Assembly: GCA_902495155.1 (NCBI GenBank)
Contig: CABUWD010000044.1
Span: 1 to 15,162, forward strand
From: an uncultured Collinsella sp.
GTDB taxonomy: Bacteria; Actinomycetota; Coriobacteriia; Coriobacteriales; Coriobacteriaceae
Direction of reading: 5' to 3'
Length of the DNA: 15,162 bases
This document shows, piece after piece, positions 9,400-15,162 of the stretch. The notes beneath the pieces were generated by a model. The model made no database searches. It had not been told where the DNA came from and saw nothing but the letters and a program-made list of their open reading frames with translations. A program made the translations under genes and the position numbers. Within the stretch, counting starts at the first letter, position 1, and every line of letters starts with the position of its first letter.

Positions 9400-10359
9400 C
9401 TACTTCCAACGAAGCAGATAGCCACCTATATCCAGGCCGGCGCCAAATCCAACGAGGGCGATGGTGTCGCCCGCATTCAGTGCGTCGGTGCGTGCCAGAC
9501 GGTCAAGCGCAAAGGGAATGCAGGCGCTCGAAATGTTGCCGGTCTCGCGCAGCGTTCGAACCACGCGCTCATCTGGCACGCCGAGGCGCTTGACCGCCTG
9601 ACTCAGGATTCGTTCGTTAGCCTGATGGAATACAAAATGGTCGATGTCTTCGACCGAAATGCCCGCATCGCCCGCAAGCTTATGGACCGTGTCGCAGATG
9701 GCGTTGACGCCGAACTTGAACACGCGGCGGCCATTCATGGACAGCACGCTCTTGCTATCTGCGGAAGCCTTAAACGGCGAGGTGCCGACCAGACCGGGAA
9801 CGTGTAACGTCTCGACGTCGGGCGCCGTCGAAAGCTCAACGGCAAGGGGGCTGTCTCCCCCAGCCTCAATCACTGCGGCGCCTGCCCCATCGCCAAAGAG
9901 CACGCAGGTGGCACGGTCGGTCCAGTCGAGTGCGCGCGTCATCTGCTCGGCGGCAACGACCAGCACGTGCTCGGCGCGACCGCGGGCGATATAGCCCTCG
10001 GCGACATCGAGCGCAAATACGAAGCCGGCACAAGCCGCCGAGACATCGAAGGCAGGGCACGTCGCGCCTAGTCGCTCAGCAACGGCACACGCCTCAGCGG
10101 GAACAAGGTGATCACCCGTCGTCGTCGAGCAGACGATCAGATCCAGCTGGCTCGCGTCGATTCCGGACACCCGGAGTGCCCGCTCGCTCGCCGCTACGGC
10201 AAGGTCGTCAAGTGACTCGGTGGCGCAGACGTGGCGGCTCTTGATACCTGTGCGGGTAAAAATCCACTCATCCGAGGTATCGAGGAACTCAGACAGCTCG
10301 TCATTGGAAACACTGCGCTCAGGAAGCGCCGAGCCTGTTCCAAGAATCGTGAAACCCAT
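9400..10359 (-). CDS. fabH: 3-oxoacyl-ACP synthase III (initiating condensing enzyme)
   Basis: This 319-residue enzyme condenses an acyl-CoA primer with malonyl-ACP and starts each chain. The catalytic triad is Cys110 (SAACAGF), His245 (VFHQANERI) and Asn275 (ETGNISSA), matching E. coli FabH within two residues. DEWIFTRTGIKSRH, FGDGAGAAV and the C-terminal LVGFGAGLDIGGYLLRW are typical. The frame is open 19 codons further upstream, but ATG 10359 is chosen because a full AAGGAGGT ribosome site sits about six bases before it and the family starts with this MGFTILGTGSALPE-type sequence. It is the first gene of the FAS II operon; the divergent birA starts 176 bp away. Primer preference (acetyl or branched) cannot be read from the sequence. 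Confidence 0.97.
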   Translation of the reverse strand: MGFTILGTGSALPERSVSNDELSEFLDTSDEWIFTRTGIKSRHVCATESLDDLAVAASERALRVSGIDASQLDLIVCSTTTGDHLVPAEACAVAERLGATCPAFDVSAACAGFVFALDVAEGYIARGRAEHVLVVAAEQMTRALDWTDRATCVLFGDGAGAAVIEAGGDSPLAVELSTAPDVETLHVPGLVGTSPFKASADSKSVLSMNGRRVFKFGVNAICDTVHKLAGDAGISVEDIDHFVFHQANERILSQAVKRLGVPDERVVRTLRETGNISSACIPFALDRLARTDALNAGDTIALVGFGAGLDIGGYLLRWK

Positions 10360-10375
10360 CACTAACCTCCTTTGA

Positions 10376-10441
10376 GTTGTTGACGTGTTTACATCGACCA
10401 AGAGAGGATAACGCATTTCAGTCGTTGTTGACGTGTTAACA
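10376..10441. promoter_or_regulatory. Pair of near-identical 18-bp direct repeats, candidate operators for fabH operon/birA
   Basis: Two copies of GTTGTTGACGTGTTnACA occur at 10376-10393 and 10424-10441, matching at 17 of 18 positions and starting 48 bp apart. Each copy has partial dyad symmetry; the second reads TGTTnACnnGTnAACA outward from its centre. A possible -10 for fabH on the minus strand (TTTAAT, 10441-10446) abuts the second copy, so a protein bound there would cover the start point, and the first copy would lie in the fabH leader just upstream of its ribosome site. No clear -35 accompanies it. The repeats and symmetry are seen directly; the operator role is inferred. No regulator gene is in this window. 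Confidence 0.6.
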
Positions 10442-10446
10442 TTAAA

Positions 10447-10463
10447 TTGTCCAAATGCGACAA
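10447..10463. promoter_or_regulatory. Inverted repeat TTGTC-N7-GACAA in the fabH/birA intergenic region
   Basis: A perfect five-base dyad with a seven-base spacer lies six bases after the second 18-bp repeat. It is a plausible protein site or part of a promoter, but short dyads arise by chance and no function can be assigned. Confidence 0.35.
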
Positions 10464-10472
10464 AGGCTTCAC

Positions 10473-10496
10473 ATTGTGTCTATCTCTCGACACCAT
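10473..10496. promoter_or_regulatory. Inverted repeat ATtGTGTC-N8-GACACcAT upstream of birA
   Basis: Eight-base arms with one mismatch flank TATCTCTC, 40 bp upstream of the birA start. Its core (TGTC-N8-GACA) resembles that of the neighbouring dyad at 10447-10463 (TGTC-N7-GACA). It could be an operator or a hairpin in the birA leader. No U-rich run follows on either strand, so it is not a terminator. Confidence 0.35.
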
Positions 10497-10535
10497 TGCG
10501 CGATTGCCTTATTAACTTAGGAGGTAGCAGTTGTT

Positions 10536-11312
10536 ATGGATGCCAAATTAACGATAGTCGACGTAACCGGATCGACCAACGATGACCTGCTCGAAGCAGG
10601 GAAACAGGGAGCGCCGCACGGCACAGGACTTGCCGCCCGGGCTCAAACAGCAGGACGCGGCCGGCGCGGGCACAAGTGGGACTCAACCGTCGGCAACTTA
10701 TTGCTTTCGATTGTCCTGCGCCCATGCGTTAATCCTGCAAAGTACTCTGGTCTTGCCGCCGTCAGCGGCCTAGCGGTGCTCGAAGCACTCGAAAAACAGG
10801 GTCTTGCAAACGAGATTGGCCTCAAATGGCCCAACGACCTGGTCGCGCGTGGACGCAAACTCGGCGGCATTCTGGTCGCGGCCGCACGCGATAACGAAGG
10901 CCAACCTTTCGCCGTCTGCGGCATTGGCGTCAATGTGAACTATGCGCCCCAAGAGGTGCCCGATGGCGGCCTGCCGGCAATCGGTCTCTCGGACCTTAAC
11001 GAGAACGTTCCTGCCGTCGACATGCTCCTCGATGAGGTCTATCACGCCGTTATAGACGCTGTAGATGCCTGGGCAGAACGCCTCAACGCCATGGAAGAAA
11101 ACACCGGACCGCTCGCGCCCGTCCACGGCGAATATGTCGCTCACCTCAATTGGATCGGGGAGCACGTTATCGCCCGCTCCCCCGCTGGGGACGAGCTGGC
11201 ACGCGGCATCTTTCAAACGGTCGATGGCTTTGGTCGTGCGTGCATCGAAACGGAAGACGGCTTGCGATTCTTCCATTTTGAGGAGGCATCGCTGCGTCCC
11301 GTGAGTGAATAG
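10536..11312 (+). CDS. birA: Biotin--[acetyl-CoA-carboxylase] ligase, stand-alone catalytic form
   Basis: This 258-residue ligase activates biotin as biotinyl-AMP and attaches it to the AccB lysine. The catalytic domain starts almost at residue 1: GSTNDD (12-17), the biotinyl-AMP loop GRGRRG (40-45), KWPNDL with Lys97, and GGILVAA follow in the order of E. coli BirA, with a small C-terminal SH3-like domain ending near 255. There is no N-terminal helix-turn-helix, so this is a monofunctional ligase and probably not a repressor. AGGAGGT ends about 10 bases before ATG 10536, slightly long; no alternative in-frame start is close. It is divergent from the fab operon whose AccB it modifies, and convergent with rpsJ. 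Confidence 0.95.
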   Translation: MDAKLTIVDVTGSTNDDLLEAGKQGAPHGTGLAARAQTAGRGRRGHKWDSTVGNLLLSIVLRPCVNPAKYSGLAAVSGLAVLEALEKQGLANEIGLKWPNDLVARGRKLGGILVAAARDNEGQPFAVCGIGVNVNYAPQEVPDGGLPAIGLSDLNENVPAVDMLLDEVYHAVIDAVDAWAERLNAMEENTGPLAPVHGEYVAHLNWIGEHVIARSPAGDELARGIFQTVDGFGRACIETEDGLRFFHFEEASLRPVSE

Positions 11313-11366
11313 GGCGCCACAGCCAGCCGCTCGGCAGCCTTTCCCGGCGGTCCAAACCCATCATGC

Positions 11367-11409
11367 AAAACAAAAGGGCCCCGCTACCGTAACGGCAGCG
11401 GGGCCCTTT
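11367..11409 (-). terminator. Strong intrinsic terminator of the rpsJ transcript, probably also serving birA
   Basis: Arms AAAGGGCCCCGCT (11373-11385) and AGCGGGGCCCTTT (11397-11409) form a perfect 13-bp stem, extended inside by a CCG/CGG pair around a TAA loop after one mismatch. Read on the minus strand the stem is followed by TTTTGTTTT, a good U-tract, so it mainly ends the ribosomal operon. In the plus direction only TTT follows before AAGC, so birA termination would be weaker. Confidence 0.92.
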
Positions 11410-11428
11410 AAGCTATGAGCGATATCGC

Positions 11429-11737
11429 TTAGAGCTTGATGTCGATGTCGACGCCAGCGGGGAGGTCGAGACGCATGAGCGAATCAACGGTGCCCGAGGT
11501 GGGGTCGAGGATGTCGATGAGGCGCTTGTGGGTGCGCATCTCGAACTGCTCACGGGAGTCCTTGTTCACGTGCGGCGAGCGGATAACCGTGTACAGGTTG
11601 CGCTCGGTGGGCAGGGGGACAGGACCGGAAACGCGAGCGCCGGTCTTCTGAGCGGTCTCGACGATGAGCTTCGCGGACTGATCGACGACCTCGTGATCAT
11701 AGCCCTTGAGGCGAATGCGGATCTTCTGGGTAGCCAA
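11429..11737 (-). CDS. rpsJ: 30S ribosomal protein S10
   Basis: The 102-residue protein is a normal-length S10, part of the 30S head and (as NusE) of antitermination complexes. IRIRLKGYDHEVVDQSA at the N-terminus and the MRTHKRLIDILDPTSGTVDSLMRLDLPAGVDIDIKL end are characteristic. The start is a TTG at 11737: the encoded protein aligns from its first residue with the family start, and GGAGGT lies about six bases upstream. rpsJ is last in the rpsL-rpsG-fusA-rpsJ operon and ends at a strong terminator. In many bacteria rpsJ instead heads the S10 operon followed by rplC; that arrangement is absent here. Confidence 0.97.
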   Translation of the reverse strand: MATQKIRIRLKGYDHEVVDQSAKLIVETAQKTGARVSGPVPLPTERNLYTVIRSPHVNKDSREQFEMRTHKRLIDILDPTSGTVDSLMRLDLPAGVDIDIKL

Positions 11738-11754
11738 CTTAAACCTCCAAAGAG

Positions 11755-11773
11755 TGCGAGAGATGTTCTCGCA
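11755..11773 (-). other. Hairpin in the fusA-rpsJ intercistronic gap
   Basis: On the minus strand TGCGAGA and TCTCGCA form a perfect 7-bp stem with a five-base ACATC loop, between the fusA stop and the rpsJ ribosome site. No U-run follows, so it is not a standard terminator. It could be an RNA processing, stability or regulatory element; the role is not shown. Confidence 0.5.
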
Positions 11774-11798
11774 GGATTACGTAACAGGGAGCTCGAAC

Positions 11799-13898
11799 TT
11801 AGGCGTTCTTGCTCATGACCTCGTCCACGATGGACTTGGGCGCGGGCTCATAAGAGTCGAACTGCATCGTGTAGGATGCACGGCCCTGGGTCTGGGAGCG
11901 AAGGTCGGTAGCGTAACCGAACATCTCGCCCAGCGGCACCTTGGCACGGATGAGCTTGCTGTTCTTGCGATCTTCCATGCCCTCGATCTTGCCGCGGCGA
12001 CCGGAGAGGTTGCCCATAACGTCGCCCATGTACTGCTCGGGGGTCTCGACCTCGACAGCCATGATCGGCTCGAGCAGCTGCGGATCGGACTTCTTGAGGG
12101 CGTCCTTGATAGCCATGGAACCGGCGATCTTGAAGGCGGCCTCGGAGGAGTCGACCTCGTGGTAAGAACCGTCGAACAGGGTGACCTTAACGTCGAGGAC
12201 CGGGAAGCCGGCGATAACACCGGTGTTCAGGGCCTCCTGGATGCCCTTGTCGATGGACGGGATGTACTCCTTGGGCACGACGCCGCCGACGATAGCGTTG
12301 ACGAACTCGTAGCCGAAGCCCTCCTCCATCTTCTCGAGCTTAATGACGGCGTGGCCGTACTGACCGCGACCACCGGACTGACGGACGAACTTGCCCTCAG
12401 CCTTCTCGACGTCGTGACCAGCGGTCTCGCGGTAGGCAACCTGGGGCTTACCAACGTTAGCGTCAACCTTGAACTCACGGAGCAGACGGTCGACGATGAT
12501 CTCGAGGTGCAGCTCGCCCATGCCGGCGATGATGGTCTGGCCGGTCTCGTGATTGGTGGACACCTGGAAGGTCGGGTCCTCCTCGGCGAGCTTGGTCAGA
12601 GCCAGGGACATCTTGTCCTGCTCGGCCTTGGTCTTGGGCTCGATAGCAACGTCGATAACGGGCTTAGCGAACTCGATCTTCTCGAGGACGATCTCCTTGC
12701 CCTCGGCGCACAGGGTGTCACCGGTGGTGGAGTTCTTGAAGCCGACGCAAGCGACGATGTCGCCGGCAGCGGCGTCGTCACGGTCGATACGCTCGGCGGC
12801 GTTCATCTCGAGGATGCGGCCGAGGCGCTCGCGCTGACCGTTGGAAGCGTTGACCACGTAGGAGCCGGACTCGGCACGGCCGGAGTAAACGCGGACATAG
12901 GTGAGCTTACCGACGAACGGGTCGGTCATGATCTTGAAGACCAGGCCGGAGAAGGGCTCGTCGAAGGAAGGATGACGCTGGATCTCCTCGCCGGTGTCCG
13001 GATCGGTACCGGTGACAGCCTCAACGTCGAGCGGGCTGGGCAGGTAGTCGACGACAGCGTCGAGCAGCTCCTGAACGCCCTTGTTCTTGTAGGCGGAGCC
13101 CACGAAGACGAGGTTGAGCTCGTTGGCCAGAACGCCCTTACGCAGAGCCGCCTTGAGCTCCTCGACGGTGAAGTCCTCCTCCATGAGGATCTTCTCCATG
13201 AGCTCGTCGTCAAAGCTGGCAGCAGCGTCGAGGAGCTCCTCGCGCTTGGTGGCAGCGATGTCGGCGAACTCAGCCGGGATCTCGTCCATCGGCTCGGGGT
13301 AGGTCATGCCCTTCTCGTCGGCCTTGAAGTCCCATGCAGTCATGGTGACCAGGTCGATGACGCCCCAGAAGTTGTCCTCGGCGCCCATCGGGACCTGAGC
13401 GGCCACGGCGTTAGCGTCGAGACGATCCTTCATGGTCTCGATAGCGTTGAAGAAGTCAGCGCCAACGCGGTCATACTTGTTGATGAAGGCGATGCGGGGG
13501 ACGTTGAAGGTGGAAGCCTGACGCCAAACGGTCTCAGACTGGGGCTGAACGCCGGCAACGGCGTCGAAGACGGCGACAGCGCCATCGAGGACGCGCAGGC
13601 AGCGCTCGACCTCGGCGGTGAAGTCAACGTGGCCCGGGGTGTCGATGATCTGGATGCGGTAGTCCTTACCGTCCTTGTTCCAGAAGCACGTGGTAGCAGC
13701 GGAGGTAATGGTTACGCCGCGCTCCTGCTCCTGAACCATCCAGTCCATGGTGGCAGCGCCCTCATGGACCTCACCGATCTTGTGAGTCTTACCGGTGTAG
13801 TAAAGAATACGCTCGGTCGTGGTGGTCTTACCGGCATCGATGTGGGCCATGATGCCGATGTTACGGGTATCGGAAAGCTTGTACTTAGGCTTAGCCAT
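11799..13898 (-). CDS. fusA: Translation elongation factor G
   Basis: The 699-residue GTPase drives translocation of tRNA and mRNA and, with RRF, ribosome recycling. All G motifs are present: AHIDAGKTTTTER (18-30), the switch I segment RGVTIT (60-65), DTPGHVDF (86-93) with the catalytic His90, and NKYD (140-143). The last has Tyr where most EF-G proteins have Met. Later blocks (NHETGQTIIAGMGELHLEII, then QSGGRGQYGHA, GYATDLRSQTQGRASYTMQF) cover domains III-V, so the protein is full length. ATG 13898 has AAGGAA about seven bases upstream and follows the rpsG stop by 19 bp. Codon choice is strongly biased to C-ending codons, as expected for a highly expressed gene. Confidence 0.98.
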   Translation of the reverse strand: MAKPKYKLSDTRNIGIMAHIDAGKTTTTERILYYTGKTHKIGEVHEGAATMDWMVQEQERGVTITSAATTCFWNKDGKDYRIQIIDTPGHVDFTAEVERCLRVLDGAVAVFDAVAGVQPQSETVWRQASTFNVPRIAFINKYDRVGADFFNAIETMKDRLDANAVAAQVPMGAEDNFWGVIDLVTMTAWDFKADEKGMTYPEPMDEIPAEFADIAATKREELLDAAASFDDELMEKILMEEDFTVEELKAALRKGVLANELNLVFVGSAYKNKGVQELLDAVVDYLPSPLDVEAVTGTDPDTGEEIQRHPSFDEPFSGLVFKIMTDPFVGKLTYVRVYSGRAESGSYVVNASNGQRERLGRILEMNAAERIDRDDAAAGDIVACVGFKNSTTGDTLCAEGKEIVLEKIEFAKPVIDVAIEPKTKAEQDKMSLALTKLAEEDPTFQVSTNHETGQTIIAGMGELHLEIIVDRLLREFKVDANVGKPQVAYRETAGHDVEKAEGKFVRQSGGRGQYGHAVIKLEKMEEGFGYEFVNAIVGGVVPKEYIPSIDKGIQEALNTGVIAGFPVLDVKVTLFDGSYHEVDSSEAAFKIAGSMAIKDALKKSDPQLLEPIMAVEVETPEQYMGDVMGNLSGRRGKIEGMEDRKNSKLIRAKVPLGEMFGYATDLRSQTQGRASYTMQFDSYEPAPKSIVDEVMSKNA

Positions 13899-13917
13899 GT
13901 TAGTTCCTTACCTTAAC

Positions 13918-14391
13918 TTACCAACGATAGTGAGAGAACGCGCGGTTGGCCTCGGCCATCTTGAAGACGTCCTCACGCTTCTTGACGGAAGCGCCCAGGC
14001 CGTTGGAAGCGTCGAGGATCTCGTTGGCGAGACGCTCGGCCATGGTCTTCTCCTTGCGAGCGCGGGAGAAGTTGACGATCCAGCGGATACCCAGAGCGGT
14101 GGAACGACGGGAGTTGACCTCCATCGGGACCTGATAGGTTGCGCCACCGACACGCTTGGGCTTAACCTCGAGCGTGGGCTTGACGTTGTCCATAGCCTTC
14201 TTGAAGGTAGCGAGAGCGTCGCCACCCTCGGACTTCTCGGCAACGATCTCGAAAGCGGTGTAAACGATGCGCTCAGCGGTGGCCTTCTTGCCGTCAAGAA
14301 GGACCTTGTTGATGAGCTGAGTCACCAGGCGGTTGTTGTAAACGGCGTCAGGCTGAACCTCACGACGATTAGCTGCTGCACGACGCGGCAT
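13918..14391 (-). CDS. rpsG: 30S ribosomal protein S7
   Basis: The 157-residue protein nucleates assembly of the 30S head by binding the 3' major domain of 16S rRNA. MPRRAAANRREVQPD at the start, KRVGGATYQVPMEV in the middle and the end MAEANRAFSHYRW are all S7 signatures, and the length is normal. ATG 14391 has AAGGAG seven bases upstream. It lies second in the operon, 73 bp after rpsL, and that gap contains a hairpin (14414-14439) where S7 autoregulation would be expected by analogy with E. coli. Confidence 0.98.
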   Translation of the reverse strand: MPRRAAANRREVQPDAVYNNRLVTQLINKVLLDGKKATAERIVYTAFEIVAEKSEGGDALATFKKAMDNVKPTLEVKPKRVGGATYQVPMEVNSRRSTALGIRWIVNFSRARKEKTMAERLANEILDASNGLGASVKKREDVFKMAEANRAFSHYRW

Positions 14392-14413
14392 GTGAAATCT
14401 CCTTAAGTGTCTA

Positions 14414-14439
14414 CCGTGCGGCGCTTAGGCGGCACACGG
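14414..14439 (-). promoter_or_regulatory. Hairpin in the rpsL-rpsG gap, candidate S7 autoregulatory site
   Basis: On the minus strand CCGTGTG pairs with CGCACGG (seven pairs, one G-U), then after a C-C mismatch CGC pairs with GCG around a CTAA loop. It sits 22 bases upstream of the rpsG start codon. In E. coli S7 binds the rpsL-rpsG intercistronic RNA and represses its own translation; the same role here is inferred from position and structure only. Confidence 0.5.
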
Positions 14440-14464
14440 CGAAAGTATCAAAACGTTATCTGGC

Positions 14465-14842
14465 TTATTTAGCCTTGGGGCGCTTAGCACCGTACTTGGA
14501 ACGGGCCTGCATACGGTTCTGGACCGGAGCAGCGTCGTAGGCGCCACGGATGACGTGATAACGGACACCAGGGAGGTCACGGACACGACCGCCGCGGACG
14601 AGCACGATGGAGTGCTCCTGCAGGTTGTGACCCTCACCCGGGATGTAAGCAGTAACTTCGATGCCGTTGACGAGGCGAACACGGGCAACCTTACGAAGAG
14701 CCGAGTTCGGCTTCTTGGGGCTCGTGGTGAAGACGCGGGTGCACACGCCGCGCTTCTGGGAGTTGTGCTGCAGAGCAGCGTTCTTGGACTTCTTGGGCAC
14801 GGAACGACGGCCCTGGCGAACCAGCTGGTTAATAGTAGGCAA
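14465..14842 (-). CDS. rpsL: 30S ribosomal protein S12
   Basis: The 125-residue protein sits at the decoding centre and influences accuracy and streptomycin response. MPTINQLVRQGRR, KRGVCTRVFTTSPKKPNSAL with Lys43, GEGHNLQEHS and the ARSKYGAKRPK end are diagnostic. Residue 88 is Arg (codon CGT, 14579-14581) in GGRVRDLPGVRY, where E. coli and Mycobacterium have Lys; Asp89, the RimO methylthiolation site, is kept. The start is TTG at 14842, supported by AAGGAG about seven bases upstream and by alignment with the family N-terminus. It is the first gene of the rpsL-rpsG-fusA-rpsJ operon. Confidence 0.98.
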   Translation of the reverse strand: MPTINQLVRQGRRSVPKKSKNAALQHNSQKRGVCTRVFTTSPKKPNSALRKVARVRLVNGIEVTAYIPGEGHNLQEHSIVLVRGGRVRDLPGVRYHVIRGAYDAAPVQNRMQARSKYGAKRPKAK

Positions 14843-14935
14843 AGCGTACTCCTTCTCGAATGATTCCAGCTTTCTGTAAAGTGCAACGGCTTGAATCGAG
14901 GGGTCAGCATCCCCCTACGAAACACGCAGTTCGAT

Positions 14936-14964
14936 AGGATACGTGGCGTTAGCTGTGCCGTCAA
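14936..14964 (-). promoter_or_regulatory. Sigma70-type promoter of the rpsL operon
   Basis: On the minus strand TTGACG (14959-14964) and TATCCT (14936-14941) are separated by exactly 17 bases, an optimal arrangement. The predicted start near 14929 gives a leader of about 86 nt before the rpsL TTG. The leader holds a small AGGGG/CCCCT hairpin (14899-14916). Confidence 0.8.
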
Positions 14965-15017
14965 CAGACCACGCCGCCGGGCGTATCCCAAAATGGGCAT
15001 ATTTCCGCAAAGCCTAC

Positions 15018-15055
15018 ACAAAAGGAATCCCCTTCTGTGCGCGGGGGCGGATTCC
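15018..15055 (-). terminator. Intrinsic terminator of a minus-strand gene lying beyond the right edge
   Basis: On the minus strand GGAATCC (15049-15055) and GGATTCC (15024-15030) form a 7-bp stem, extendable by two C-G pairs with one bulge, and the stem is followed directly by TTTTGTG. It lies upstream of the rpsL promoter, so rpsL should start a new transcript. The upstream gene is not visible; rpoC is a common neighbour of rpsL but this is a guess. Confidence 0.75.
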
Positions 15056-15073
15056 CGGCCCGGGCGGCCCGCT

Positions 15074-15162
15074 GTTTAAGTTTGCTGCTCTACAGTCCTG
15101 CGCAAGACGGAAAGCACATTAAGTGCTTTCCTTTGCGTGCGGAACTCGCGACAAACTTAAAC
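15074..15162. repeat. Nested inverted repeats: 11-bp arms enclosing a 9-bp hairpin
   Basis: GTTTAAGTTTG (15074-15084) is repeated in perfect inverse as CAAACTTAAAC at 15152-15162, the last bases of the window. Between them GGAAAGCAC (15109-15117) and GTGCTTTCC (15123-15131) form a perfect 9-bp stem with an ATTAA loop, and CGCAA/TTGCG (15101-15105, 15133-15137) can pair outside it. No U-run follows on either strand. It may be a structured RNA, a paired operator, or one copy of a dispersed palindromic repeat. Confidence 0.55.

Larger units (their letters stand above)
14843..15162. other. Non-coding region upstream of rpsL
   Basis: No convincing gene lies in these 320 bases. From the rpsL side outward they hold the rpsL ribosome site, a leader with a small hairpin (14899-14916), the promoter (14936-14964), a minus-strand terminator (15018-15055), a GC-rich stretch, and a nested inverted-repeat structure at the window edge (15074-15162). 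A short minus-strand frame from the edge to a stop near 15093 could be the tail of an upstream gene, but its sequence is not recognisable. Confidence 0.7.

Noticed and set aside
10380..10385. TTGACG on the plus strand as a -35 box for birA (also at 10428-10433)
   Set aside because: No acceptable -10 box lies 16-18 bases downstream of either copy; both are part of the 18-bp repeats and are better explained as operator sequence.
11706..13916. 736-codon plus-strand open frame opposite fusA
   Set aside because: It is the complement of strongly biased EF-G codons, rich in Leu, Gly, Val and Asp, with no family features.

Overview
The window looks like core chromosome of a GC-rich anaerobic actinobacterium, most likely a Coriobacteriia member (Collinsella/Olsenella type). 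This placement is inferred from family knowledge, not from a database match. It rests on GC-rich codon choice, a complete type II fatty-acid synthesis (FAS II) cluster using the FMN enoyl reductase FabK, a fused acetyl-CoA carboxyltransferase (AccD-AccA), and a stand-alone biotin ligase without a DNA-binding domain. No mobile element, CRISPR array, tRNA or rRNA is visible.

Layout. (1) 1-1147, minus: the 5' 382 codons of a sugar PTS EIIC membrane protein, cut by the window edge. (2) 1188-10359, minus: ten tightly packed genes transcribed fabH-acpP-fabK-fabD-fabG-fabF-accB-fabZ-accC-accDA. Together they make malonyl-CoA (AccB, AccC, AccDA), load it on ACP (FabD), start the chain (FabH), elongate it (FabF), and run the reduction/dehydration cycle (FabG, FabZ, FabK). 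(3) 10360-10535: a divergent control region with two near-identical 18-bp repeats and two further dyads. (4) 10536-11312, plus: birA, whose product biotinylates AccB and so activates the first step of the divergent operon. (5) 11367-11409: a strong terminator between convergent birA and rpsJ. (6) 11429-14842, minus: the streptomycin-type operon rpsL-rpsG-fusA-rpsJ, with a good sigma70-type promoter (14936-14964), intercistronic hairpins, and no tuf. (7) 14843-15162: non-coding, with that promoter, the terminator of an unseen upstream minus-strand gene, and a nested inverted-repeat structure running into the window edge.

The region is mostly housekeeping, and I see no new defence or mobile system. 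The points most worth a second look are: Arg at S12 position 88, where Lys is usual and where Lys-to-Arg is a classic streptomycin-resistance change; the paired operator-like repeats between fabH and birA; a FAS II gene order matching the streptococcal/lactococcal cluster but lacking its regulator FabT and isomerase FabM; the accD-accA fusion; TTG starts on rpsL and rpsJ; and rpsJ ending the operon at a terminator instead of leading into rplC.
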